Assembly (NCBI GenBank): GCA_022822305.1
Contig: JAJEBY010000010.1
Location: 78,921 to 142,920, forward strand
DNA length: 64,000 bases
Direction of reading: 5' to 3'
DNA from: Anaerolineae bacterium
GTDB lineage: Bacteria > Chloroflexota > Anaerolineae > Aggregatilineales > Phototrophicaceae
Shown here: positions 55,420 to 64,000 of the stretch, piece after piece
Layout of the letters: each line of letters starts with the position of its first letter
Numbering within the stretch: the first letter of the stretch is position 1
The notes under the pieces: generated by a model
The model's database searches: none
What the model was told of the DNA's origin: nothing
The model's input: the letters and a program-made list of their open reading frames with translations, nothing else
Position numbers and translations under genes: made by a program

Positions 55420-56506
55420 CGCGGCACGCAAGCGCGGCGTCAGAATCGATGAAGACCTGTTTGATGTGGGCACGGCGGCGAGCGAAGGCTACGGGCATGA
55501 CATGGGCCTGGCGCCCGTCGATATCCAGACCAAGCCAATCATCCGCTCCAAACCGATTGATATTTTCAGTGTGCGTCCCAGTCCCTCACAGCCGCGGCGG
55601 GTGGTGCCATCGGCCTATCGCGGCGGCGCGGTGATCGAGCAGATCGAGCGCTGGCTGGATGACGTCGAACGAGCGATCGGGCGTGAGCTGCCGCTGCGGG
55701 CGCTCATCCGCGGCGAAGTTGAGCTGCGCTGGAGCGACGAAGACGGCGGCGACTATCGAGCCTTGGCCGAAGAAACGCCCTTGCTGCGCCTGGCTGACCT
55801 GGCCGGCAGCATTCGCCAAGATGGTTTGACCAATCCAATCACGGTGGTGAAGACCGGCGACAGCTACCTGATCGAAACCGGCGAGCGGCGCTGGGTGGCC
55901 TTTCATCTGCTCAATGCTTACCTTGATGGCGATGACTACGCGGCCATACCGGCGCGGCGCATGGCGGAGCTGAATCTGTGGCGGCAGGCCAGCGAGAATA
56001 CGGCGCGCGACGCCCTGAATGCAATCGCCCGCGCCCGGCAAATCGCCTTGCTGCTGATGGATATGCACGGATGGGAGCATTTTGCCGCCATTGAAGACTT
56101 CGAGCACGAGCAAGACTTTTATGCGCAGGTGGCCGATGCCGAGCGCTGGCGCATTCCCTATGGCAAATCGGAGCAGCTCTGCCAGGCTTGCGGATTCGAG
56201 AATGCCTCGCGCATCCGGCAATATCGCGCGCTCCTGAAGCTGTCGCGTGTGCAATGGACGCGAGCGGATGATTACGATATTCCGGAGTTTGAGCTGCGCA
56301 AATGGCTGGGGGGCAAAAGTGTTACGGCAGTAACGCATTCAAATGCCAAGCGCGAGAATTCCACCTTGCCCGGCGCGTTGCTGCGTTTCGGCAAACACAT
56401 CACTCAAGACCAGTTTGCAAAACTGGAAGAAGCCGAGCAATTGAAAGCGATCGAATGGATGAACGAGCAATGCGAGCGCATGCAAAGCTGGTATCGTTCG
56501 GGGTAG
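55412..56506 (+). CDS. ParB-like partition protein
   Basis: LADLAGSIRQDGLTNPITVV...YLIETGERRWVAF; NTARDALNAIARARQIALLL; overlaps ParA. Confidence 0.85.
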   Translation: MASAARKRGVRIDEDLFDVGTAASEGYGHDMGLAPVDIQTKPIIRSKPIDIFSVRPSPSQPRRVVPSAYRGGAVIEQIERWLDDVERAIGRELPLRALIRGEVELRWSDEDGGDYRALAEETPLLRLADLAGSIRQDGLTNPITVVKTGDSYLIETGERRWVAFHLLNAYLDGDDYAAIPARRMAELNLWRQASENTARDALNAIARARQIALLLMDMHGWEHFAAIEDFEHEQDFYAQVADAERWRIPYGKSEQLCQACGFENASRIRQYRALLKLSRVQWTRADDYDIPEFELRKWLGGKSVTAVTHSNAKRENSTLPGALLRFGKHITQDQFAKLEEAEQLKAIEWMNEQCERMQSWYRSG

Positions 56507-56517
56507 CAATCGCGCGG

Positions 56518-57477
56518 TCAGGCTTCGACAAGTGCGAGTACGGCAGCCGCGAGTCCCGTATCCACAAAAAGATGCGTGATCAGCCCCGTGCGCAGAGCGC
56601 CGCTCACCGCATTGGCCTTTTCGATGCCCGAGGCGACGGCGATGCGACAGGGCGTGCGGCGCAATTGCTTGACGCCGACGCCGATTAAGCAATCGGTGAG
56701 CGGCGTTTTCAGGATCACACCGTGCTGATTGAAGGGATGCACGCAGACATCGCCGACCGCGCCTTCCGACATGAGCATGGGCGCATGGGCATCGCCAACA
56801 TAAACGATCATGCCGGGCGTCGGCGGCAGCACGCCGATACCGAAACAAGCCATGGTCATGCGATCCCATTGCGCGGCGACTTCGCGCACCACCATATCCC
56901 GCGAGAGCATATCGCGCAATTCCGGCGAACCCACCACCATCGGCGCCAGCAGAAAATGCGGGCGTCCGCCAAAATGCTGGGCCGTGCGCAGGATCAGGTG
57001 GTTCATCTGCGAATAGGTGCTTTCCTGACCGCTTTCACCCAGCAGCGGCGCCACGTCAATCGACACCGGTTGGGTCGGCGCCAGCAAATCCACCATGCGC
57101 GACGTGGTTCGCCCCCAGCCCAAACCCAGCACATCGCCATCGCGCAGTTGCGAGTCGATGAATTTTGCCGTTTCGGCAGCCACGGCGCGGCGCGTGAGTT
57201 CGTCTGATTTGTGACCGTGGGGCACCAGCGTGACACCTTCCAACCCGAATTCACGCCGCAGCGCCAGCGCTAGATTGGCCGCATCATCGCGGGGATCGAC
57301 AATCTCGATGCGGACAAGATCCTGATCGCGCGCCCGCTGCAGATAAGTGGCGATCAGCGAACGGGATACGCCGAGCCGGTTGGCGATTGCCTGTTGGGAC
57401 AAATTGTCCTTGTAATACATGTTGGCGATCTGGACCAAGGTCGCCATTTGATCGGAGGGCAGGTCAGGCATTTGCAT
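56518..57477 (-). CDS. SorC/DeoR-type sugar-binding transcriptional regulator
   Basis: MYYKDNLSQQAIANRLGVSRSLIATYLQRARDQDLVRI HTH; GDVLGLGWGRTT; FNQHG. Confidence 0.92.
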   Translation of the reverse strand: MQMPDLPSDQMATLVQIANMYYKDNLSQQAIANRLGVSRSLIATYLQRARDQDLVRIEIVDPRDDAANLALALRREFGLEGVTLVPHGHKSDELTRRAVAAETAKFIDSQLRDGDVLGLGWGRTTSRMVDLLAPTQPVSIDVAPLLGESGQESTYSQMNHLILRTAQHFGGRPHFLLAPMVVGSPELRDMLSRDMVVREVAAQWDRMTMACFGIGVLPPTPGMIVYVGDAHAPMLMSEGAVGDVCVHPFNQHGVILKTPLTDCLIGVGVKQLRRTPCRIAVASGIEKANAVSGALRTGLITHLFVDTGLAAAVLALVEA

Positions 57478-57501
57478 CCAATCTAGCGACTACAGGATAG
57501 T

Positions 57502-58572
57502 TTATTCGACGCCAATGACACGATGATCCAGTCCTTCTTCCAGCAGATCACGGGGGAAAACGCCCTCGACCGCGAAAACATGCGCCGCCGCGCCCCATAA
57601 GGCCGCATTGGGCATTGACTCTCTTAGAACGCGCAGGTTGCTCTGTGCCTCAACCGTCATCAGATAGGCGCGTATATCGGCGTTGACGCGCTCGACGAAC
57701 CAGGGCGCCGCTTCGGTCACGCCTCCGCCCATCACAATCAGATCAATATCGAGAGTATTGACCATGCCGCCCAGGTTGATGCAGATCAAACGGATGGCGT
57801 CATTGACGATTTGCGTCGCGGCCGCATCACCCAGCTCTATGGCGCGGAAGACCGCGCGCGTGCTGATGATTCCGTCTTCAGCCAGCGACGCCAGGATAGC
57901 GCTGTCGCCGGCATCATGCGCGGCTTGGCCGGCGCGGGCGAGAGCGGGACCAGCCACAAAGGTCTCGAAGCAGCCGCGCCTGCCGCAGCCACAGGGAAAG
58001 CCCTTACGCTCATCCAGCGTCATATGCCCGAAGTTGCCGGCGAATCCATGAGCGCCGCCGTAGAGTCGTCCGTTCAGAAATAGATATCCGCCGTAGCCGG
58101 TGCCGACCGTGGCCCAGGCGAAATTCCGCACACCCCTGCCCGCGCCCCAGATCGCTTCCGCCAGCGCGGCTTGCCGCACATCGGTGGCGACGCAAACCGG
58201 CGCTTGAAAATGCTCGCTGACCAGGCGTCCAAAGGGCACATTGCGCCAGCCCAGATTCGGAACCAGGATGGCATCGCCGCTGAGCAAATCGACATTGCCG
58301 CAGAGACTGATGCCGATGCGCAATTCGCTCTGCGCTCGCATTTGCGCCGCTTCAACGTGGGGCGCCATCAAGCCCAGCATTGCGCCCGGGTCCGCGCAGC
58401 CGTCTGCGGCAAAGCGCACATCATGGCGCGTGATGTCGCCGATCGTGTCGCCCTCCGCGCTGATCAAGGCCAGGCGCAGACTGGTGCCGCCGATATCGAT
58501 GGCGAGGACGGGATCAGGAGCGGTTGCGCTCAAGCGACAAACCTCAAATCTAGCGGGCGGGGAGCGCGTCAA
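57502..58572 (-). CDS. ROK family protein (sugar kinase type)
   Basis: VLAIDIGGTSLRLALI, GTGYGGYLFLNGRLYGGAHGFAGNFGHM, CGCGRRGCFET zinc motif. Confidence 0.93.
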   Translation of the reverse strand: MTRSPPARFEVCRLSATAPDPVLAIDIGGTSLRLALISAEGDTIGDITRHDVRFAADGCADPGAMLGLMAPHVEAAQMRAQSELRIGISLCGNVDLLSGDAILVPNLGWRNVPFGRLVSEHFQAPVCVATDVRQAALAEAIWGAGRGVRNFAWATVGTGYGGYLFLNGRLYGGAHGFAGNFGHMTLDERKGFPCGCGRRGCFETFVAGPALARAGQAAHDAGDSAILASLAEDGIISTRAVFRAIELGDAAATQIVNDAIRLICINLGGMVNTLDIDLIVMGGGVTEAAPWFVERVNADIRAYLMTVEAQSNLRVLRESMPNAALWGAAAHVFAVEGVFPRDLLEEGLDHRVIGVE

Positions 58573-58587
58573 AAGCGGCCGCGGCGA

Positions 58588-59166
58588 TTATTCCCAGCGA
58601 TCGCTGTCGATCAAAGTCGGCTGACCCGCGCGTTCCACGACTAACTTGCGGAATCCCCGGTCGATGATCGGCGCGTAATCGTGGCCGGCGCTGAGATGGT
58701 AAGACGCGACGAATACCAGCATGTCATCGCCGGTATTGACTACGCGATGCGCCCACATCGGCGGAATATGCGAAATGGCGCCCGGCCGCCACGGCTCGGC
58801 GCGAAACTCGCCATCGATGGTTTGCAGCAGCAAGTAGCCTTGCCCGCGCACGCAAAAATAAATCTCCGGCTGGTCATCGCGCTCGTGGATATGGCCCTTG
58901 GTCATGTGGTATTCGTCGCCGATCTTGCCCGGCAGCAAGCGTGTCACACCGAGCGCCATATCGCTTTTGCTGGTTTCGAAAGGATGATACCAAATCTCGT
59001 AAATCAGGGGATCGCCGTCGCGCAGCAGCGCCGATATGGTAGCTTTATCGTGGAACATCATCTGCAGATCGCTGAGCTTGCGATCATCGCGGACCTTGAC
59101 CGGATCGAAAGTGCCGCTGTCGAAATCGAATTGCACGCTGATCGGATAATCGCTCTCGTTTAGCAT
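58588..59166 (-). CDS. Cupin-type glucose-6-phosphate isomerase
   Basis: GDEYHMTKGHIHERDDQPEIYFCVRGQGYLLLQ, PPMWAHRVVNTGDD. Confidence 0.88.
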   Translation of the reverse strand: MLNESDYPISVQFDFDSGTFDPVKVRDDRKLSDLQMMFHDKATISALLRDGDPLIYEIWYHPFETSKSDMALGVTRLLPGKIGDEYHMTKGHIHERDDQPEIYFCVRGQGYLLLQTIDGEFRAEPWRPGAISHIPPMWAHRVVNTGDDMLVFVASYHLSAGHDYAPIIDRGFRKLVVERAGQPTLIDSDRWE

Positions 59167-59200
59167 GGCTGCTCCTGCGCGCAATGGGATGCGACTCTGA

Positions 59201-60367
59201 CTATTGTTCCGGCTGAAAAGACTCGATGCCCGTCTTCAATGTCGCCAGGAAGGCCGCGGCATCCGCGCCATCCAAAACGCGGTGATCACAAGCGACGGTC
59301 AACGCCATCAGCTGCGCCGGGTAGATGCCGCCGTCTGTGCCGGGCAAGACGACCGCCCGCGGCGCCGCCACACCCAGGATGGCGGATTGCGGCGGATTGA
59401 CCAGGGGCGTGAATTGGCGGATGCCGGTCATGCCCAGATTGCTTATGGTGAAACTGCCGCCGCTGACATCGTTCAGAAGGAGGCGATTCTCGCGCGCCTT
59501 ACCCGCCAAATCGGCCAGCTTTTCGTTGATCTCGGTCAAGCTGAGCCGGTCAGCATCGTGGATCACGGGCACGCGCAAGCCATCGTCGGCCGCCGTCGCC
59601 ACGCCGATATGCGCCGCTTCAAAAGCGGTGATGCCGTCATCTTCAAAGCGAGCATTCATCAGGGGATGCTCAAGTAGCGCCCTTGCCGTCACATAGACAA
59701 GCAGCGCCGTCATGCTCAGGTTCTGGCCAGCAGCTTTGGCAGCCGCGCGCGCCGCCAGCAGATTGCGGATATCGACGTCAATGGTCAGCGCGAATTGCGG
59801 CACATCACGGGCGCTTTCGAGCATGCGCTGGCCGGTCAAGCGCTTGACCGAACTGAGCTCGATGCGGCGTTGTCCGCGCGGCTGCGACGAGGCTGCCGGG
59901 CCGGCGGCATGGGCTTCAACATCGGCGCCGCTGATCTTGCGACCGTCAGCCGGTTGCACCGCTGCCAGATCGACGCCCAATTCTTTGGCTTTGCGGCGAG
60001 CGACCGGCGAAACCTTGTATTGCCCTTTTGCTACGGTTTTTGCCGAAGGTATTGATACAGTGCTTTCATTTATAAATTCTGCAGCGGTTTTTTCTGGCGT
60101 CGGCTCAGGCGCGGGAGACCAGGCTTCATCCTCGCGTCCGATGACCGCCAGCAGATCGCCGATGGTCACCGTCTGACCGGCTTCCGCCACGATCGCGAGC
60201 AGGACGCCGTTTTTAGGCGCTTCCAGAGTCAGGGTGGCTTTGTCTGTCTCCATATCAGCCAACTCGTCGCCGCGCTTGACCGCATCGCCGACGCTTTTGT
60301 GCCACGCCAGGATGACCGAAGAATCGATCGATTCGCCCAGATGCGGCAGCTTGACTTCGGTGGCCAT
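59201..60367 (-). CDS. 2-oxo acid dehydrogenase E2 (dihydrolipoamide acyltransferase)
   Basis: ADMETDKATLTLEAP lipoyl site, peripheral-subunit binding segment, TVACDHRVLDGADAAAF catalytic motif. Confidence 0.94.
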   Translation of the reverse strand: MATEVKLPHLGESIDSSVILAWHKSVGDAVKRGDELADMETDKATLTLEAPKNGVLLAIVAEAGQTVTIGDLLAVIGREDEAWSPAPEPTPEKTAAEFINESTVSIPSAKTVAKGQYKVSPVARRKAKELGVDLAAVQPADGRKISGADVEAHAAGPAASSQPRGQRRIELSSVKRLTGQRMLESARDVPQFALTIDVDIRNLLAARAAAKAAGQNLSMTALLVYVTARALLEHPLMNARFEDDGITAFEAAHIGVATAADDGLRVPVIHDADRLSLTEINEKLADLAGKARENRLLLNDVSGGSFTISNLGMTGIRQFTPLVNPPQSAILGVAAPRAVVLPGTDGGIYPAQLMALTVACDHRVLDGADAAAFLATLKTGIESFQPEQ

Positions 60368-60376
60368 GGGCGGCTC

Positions 60377-61402
60377 CTAATCGGAAAGGACGCGCTGCGC
60401 GGCGGCGCGAATATCTTCAACTTGCGGGATGACGTGGCGCTCGGCGGCGGGAGCGAAAGGAATCGGCGTATCGCCGGCGGCCACGCGCTGCACCGGCGCT
60501 TCCAGATCGTAGAAGCAATGATCGTTGATGGTGGCCACCAGTTCGGCGGCCACGCCGGCGCGGGATGTGTCTTCGGAGACGACCACGACGCGATTGGTCT
60601 TGGCGATGGACGCGGCGATGGTCTCGACATCGAGCGGAACCAGCGAGCGCGGATCGATGACTTCGACCGAGATGCCCTCATTTGATAATTGATCGGCCAC
60701 GGCCAGCGCGCGATGCAGCATCAGCAAGGTGGCGATGATGGTCACATCGTCGCCCGCGCGCTTGATATCGGCGCTTCCCAGCGGAATGGCGTAGGGTTCC
60801 TCCGGCACATCCATGCCGATGGCTTGAATGGCGGTATCGGACAGGGCCTTGCCGCCGCCGGGCGAAGCCGCGCCATAAAGCAGCTTGTGCTCGACGAAGA
60901 GCACAGGATTGTCATCGCGGATGGCGCTGATGATCAGCCCCTTGGCATCGTAGGGCGTCGACGGCAGGACGACTTTCATGCCCGGCGTGTGCATGAAATA
61001 AGCTTCGATGCTCTGTGAATGCTGCGCGCCGCGGCCGGTCGCCCCCTGCGGACCGCGCAGCACCAACGGCACCTTGGCGCGCCCGCCGGACATCAAGTGG
61101 ATCTTGGCGGCTTGATTGACCACCTGATCCATGGCGCAGAAGATGAAATCGAGATATTGATATTCGACGATGGCGCGCATGCCGGTGAGCGCGGCGCCGA
61201 TGCCCAATCCGGTGAAGCCGGCTTCGGAGATGGGCGTGTCCCAGACGCGCTCGGCGCCGAATTCGTCCAGCATGTCGTGGGTGACGTGGAAGGCGCCGCC
61301 GAATTTGCCCACGTCTTCGCCCATGAGGATGACGCTCTGGTCGGCGCGCATCTCTTGAATGATGCCTTCGCGTATGGCCGCGGCCAGTCCCAATTGACGC
61401 AT
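60377..61402 (-). CDS. 2-oxo acid dehydrogenase E1 beta
   Basis: GEDVGKFGGAFHVT, WDTPISEAGFTGLGIGAAL, VIDPRSLVPLD. Confidence 0.95.
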   Translation of the reverse strand: MRQLGLAAAIREGIIQEMRADQSVILMGEDVGKFGGAFHVTHDMLDEFGAERVWDTPISEAGFTGLGIGAALTGMRAIVEYQYLDFIFCAMDQVVNQAAKIHLMSGGRAKVPLVLRGPQGATGRGAQHSQSIEAYFMHTPGMKVVLPSTPYDAKGLIISAIRDDNPVLFVEHKLLYGAASPGGGKALSDTAIQAIGMDVPEEPYAIPLGSADIKRAGDDVTIIATLLMLHRALAVADQLSNEGISVEVIDPRSLVPLDVETIAASIAKTNRVVVVSEDTSRAGVAAELVATINDHCFYDLEAPVQRVAAGDTPIPFAPAAERHVIPQVEDIRAAAQRVLSD

Positions 61403-61411
61403 CAGGCGCTC

Positions 61412-62419
61412 CTACTCCTCGGCCGTGATATAGGCCAGGTAATCTTCGGCGGCGACTTCGCTGCAGGTCTCCGCATATGCTATGGCCTCTTCAATCGCGC
61501 GTTCCGCTTCGCCGCGGATTTGATTGAGTTGGTCTTCGCTCGCTATGCCGGCGGCGATCATGCCCGCTGCCAGCCTTTCGATGGGATCGGCGTTTTTCCA
61601 GGCATCAACCTCTTCCGCGGGACGATAGCCGGCCGCTTCGAAGCGGGCATGGCCGCGGATGCGATACGTCAGCGCTTCGATCAAGGTCGGTCCCTCGCCG
61701 GCGCGCGCGCGCTCCACCGCTGCGCGCGTAGCCTCATAAACGGCGAGCGCATCGTTGCCATCGACGCGGACGCCCGGCATGTTGTAAGCGCAGGCTCTCG
61801 CGGCCAGATCGGGCAAAGCCGAAGATTCGGCCACCGTCATCGACAGCGCGTACTGATTGTTTTCAATGATGTAAATCGCCGGCAGGTTCCAGAGCGCCGC
61901 CATATTGAGCGCCTCGTGGAAGGTGCCTTCGTTGACCGCGCCATCGCCGAAAAAGCTGACGGCGACTTGACCGCTATTCCGTACTCGTGCTGAGAGCGCC
62001 GCGCCGGTGGCGATGGGGATGCCGGAGCCGACGATGGCGAACGCGCCCAGCATGCCTTTGCTGAAGTCGGTCAAGTGCATCGAACCGCCCATGCCGCGGC
62101 AGCTGCCCTCGCGCTTGGCGAACATCTCCGCCATCATCTCGTCCAGCGGCACATCCTTGGCGACGCAATGCGCGTGGCCGCGATGCGTGCTGGTGATGGT
62201 ATCGTCCGGATTGAGCGCGCTGACCACGCCGACCGCGACGGCTTCCTGCCCAACGGCTTGATGCATGGTGCCGGGCATGGCGGTGGTCAGGAAGAGATAA
62301 TAGAGCTGTTCCTCGAATTCGCGCGCTTCCAGCATCTTGCGGAACATGCGTAGCAGCAGCTCGGCATCCTGTCCGGCGCAATCGACCGGCTGGCGTCGAA
62401 TCTCGATTTCAGTCGTCAT
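61412..62419 (-). CDS. 2-oxo acid dehydrogenase E1 alpha
   Basis: STHRGHAHCVAKDV, GSMHLTDFSKGMLG, FFGDGAVNEGTFHEALNMAALWNLPAIYIIENNQYA. Confidence 0.95.
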   Translation of the reverse strand: MTTEIEIRRQPVDCAGQDAELLLRMFRKMLEAREFEEQLYYLFLTTAMPGTMHQAVGQEAVAVGVVSALNPDDTITSTHRGHAHCVAKDVPLDEMMAEMFAKREGSCRGMGGSMHLTDFSKGMLGAFAIVGSGIPIATGAALSARVRNSGQVAVSFFGDGAVNEGTFHEALNMAALWNLPAIYIIENNQYALSMTVAESSALPDLAARACAYNMPGVRVDGNDALAVYEATRAAVERARAGEGPTLIEALTYRIRGHARFEAAGYRPAEEVDAWKNADPIERLAAGMIAAGIASEDQLNQIRGEAERAIEEAIAYAETCSEVAAEDYLAYITAEE

Positions 62420-63135
62420 GCTGTCGGCTCCTGGGGAAATGCGACCACGCGCACGGGAAAGGCTTCCGCGCCTTTGATGCGGACGGGCAGCACGAAGGCC
62501 AGAAATCGCCCATTCAGCAGTCGGTCAAGATTGGTCAAATACTCGACCAAGGCGATGCCCGCGCCCAGCAATAGCTCGTGATTGGGCTGTCCCGGCTGGG
62601 GCGCGCCGTCCTCACTTCGCACCTCGTGACCGGAGGTATCGACGCCCATCAGCGTGATGCCAATGTCATGCGCCAGCCAGTCGATGCAATCGGTGGTGAA
62701 CCAGGGCCGGTCGTGCTGTTGATCGCTGTAATAATAGGCATCGTTGCCGGTGTAGAAAAAGACCATGTCGCCCGCTTGAATCTTGTTGGCGGCGGCCGAC
62801 TTGAGCTCGGGCAAAGTGATCTTGCTGTTATTGGCTCGCCAGGGTGAAATGTCGATGACCACGCCCTCGCCAATCAGCTGCGATAGCGGATAATCGGCGG
62901 CATCCTGGCCGTCCTTGACGTGATGATACGGGAATTCAATGTGCGTGCCGCAGTGGGTGTTCATGGTGATTTCAGATATGATATACCAAGCGTCATCCAA
63001 CCGTTGGTATTTGTGGAACTGAGGCCAGGCTTCGGTGAAGCGCGTATCCAGCTCCATGCGATATTCTTCCTGAGCCGGAACGGATACATGAGAGAGTTCG
63101 ATGGCTTTGCTGATGTCGATGGTGACCGCGCTCAT
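62416..63135 (-). CDS. Cyclase family protein (kynurenine formamidase-like)
   Basis: TMNTHCGTHIEFPYH metal-binding motif; overlaps E1 alpha start. Confidence 0.9.
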   Translation of the reverse strand: MSAVTIDISKAIELSHVSVPAQEEYRMELDTRFTEAWPQFHKYQRLDDAWYIISEITMNTHCGTHIEFPYHHVKDGQDAADYPLSQLIGEGVVIDISPWRANNSKITLPELKSAAANKIQAGDMVFFYTGNDAYYYSDQQHDRPWFTTDCIDWLAHDIGITLMGVDTSGHEVRSEDGAPQPGQPNHELLLGAGIALVEYLTNLDRLLNGRFLAFVLPVRIKGAEAFPVRVVAFPQEPTA

Positions 63136-63201
63136 GAAATCATGCCCTCGTCAATGCCGGCGCCGCCATTGCTTTCGGTCCAGCAAGAATAACTACGCCT
63201 A

Positions 63202-63230
63202 TCCTAAACAGCCGTTTGACATTTGTCAAT
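63202..63230 (-). promoter_or_regulatory. Divergent promoter for the cyclase-PDH cluster
   Basis: On minus strand TTGACA, 17 bp spacer, TAGGAT; -35 inside the same palindrome. Confidence 0.5.
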
Positions 63231-63242
63231 TGACAGATGTCA
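63217..63242. promoter_or_regulatory. Operator-like palindrome between divergent promoters
   Basis: TGACATTTGTCAATTGACAGATGTCA: 26 bp, symmetric except for one mismatched pair. Confidence 0.75.
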
Positions 63243-63258
63243 GGACCTTCGGTAAAAT
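63230..63258 (+). promoter_or_regulatory. Sigma70-type promoter for the sugar-binding protein
   Basis: TTGACA, 17 bp spacer, TAAAAT; -35 lies inside the palindrome. Confidence 0.7.
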
Positions 63259-63418
63259 GCGTTTGGAGTGAAACGCCTGTTGAATATTTGGGGAACGAAC
63301 GAACCGCAATTTGCGTTTGACGGCGCGACCGAGCGAAGGAGGACATCACCGGGAAGATTCAGCGCAGAGCAAAACCCAATTCGTCTATGTTAGTAATTGC
63401 GGAAAGGATTTAACGATC

Positions 63419-64000
63419 ATGCGCAAGATTTTGGGCATTCTTCTGTTAGTGGGTCTGGTGGCGCTATTTGCCATGCCAGTGGCGGCGCAAGATGTCACCA
63501 TCGGCTATGGCGCGCCGGAGCTTAGTGGCGGCCAAGGCGTGATCATGAGCGGCCTGGTCAACGCCGCCGAAGCCAAGGGCTGGGAGGTCATCGCCTCCAA
63601 CGCCAACTTCGATGCCGAAGCCCAAGCCAATCAGATTGACAATTTCATCTCGCAGGGCGTCGATGCTATCGTCGTCGTGCCCGTTGACAGCCAGGCGATC
63701 TGCTCCTCGGTACAACGCGCCACGGACGCGGGCATCCCCTTCTATACCATTGATCGCGCGCCTATCGGCTGTGAGATCAACATGACCGTGCAATCGGACA
63801 ACTACATGGCCGGCGCGCAGGCGGCTCAAGGCTTGGTCGCATTGCTGACCGAGCGCTACGGTTCGGCGACGGGCACCGTGCTCGAGCTGCAAGGCGATCT
63901 GGGCCAGAACGTGGCGCAGCTGCGCGGCGGCGGCTTCAACGATTTCCTGGCCGATTACCCGGATATCGAGATCATCAGCCGTCCCACCGAGTGGCGCGCC
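63419..64000 (+). CDS. Sugar ABC transporter substrate-binding protein (RbsB-like), truncated by window edge
   Basis: MRKILGILLLVGLVALFAMPVAAQDVTIGYGAPELSGGQG...QIDNFISQGVDAIVVVPVDSQAI; open to the end. Confidence 0.9.
   Translation, partial: MRKILGILLLVGLVALFAMPVAAQDVTIGYGAPELSGGQGVIMSGLVNAAEAKGWEVIASNANFDAEAQANQIDNFISQGVDAIVVVPVDSQAICSSVQRATDAGIPFYTIDRAPIGCEINMTVQSDNYMAGAQAAQGLVALLTERYGSATGTVLELQGDLGQNVAQLRGGGFNDFLADYPDIEIISRPTEWRA

Noticed and set aside
56321-56334. GTTACGGCAGTAAC inverted repeat at the 3' end of parB as a parS candidate
   Set aside because: Only 5 bp arms, inside coding sequence, not similar to the known parS consensus.
61019-61993. 324 aa plus ORF opposite PDH E1 genes
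   Set aside because: Antisense shadow of E1 alpha and beta.

Overview
A 64 kb bacterial chromosomal window, GC-rich and gene-dense. Gene content and the many SH3-like/TPT-linker secreted proteins suggest Chloroflexota, but this is inference and was not tested. I support about 55 protein-coding genes, one tRNA-Leu(UAA), several operator-like palindromes and two dispersed intergenic hairpin families. Main modules, left to right: a cysteine-rich repeat/HExxH protein; a Phd/PIN toxin-antitoxin pair; a LacI-controlled GH32/sugar-ABC operon; a Fur/Zur-type locus holding a COG0523 GTPase, a CobW-like protein without Walker A, a DegT-like protein without an evident PLP lysine, and a WD40 protein; a tandem alcohol dehydrogenase pair; an RdgB/HAM1-IMPDH/GMPR-like fusion; a ParA/ParB pair; and a minus-strand cluster of cyclase, PDH E1a/E1b/E2, cupin GPI, ROK kinase and SorC regulator, divergent from a sugar-binding protein. 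Strongest novelty candidates: (i) the ITPase-IMPDH fusion with altered ITPase motif residues (46901-49153); (ii) the putative Zur-controlled locus with two apparently inactivated enzyme folds (19437-24276), flanked by remnants of other genes in the window; (iii) the covarying hairpin family and the G4-prone hairpin family; (iv) tandem gene-tail copies carrying a G-rich hairpin insertion (38922-39315). All family calls come from reading motifs; no database search was run.
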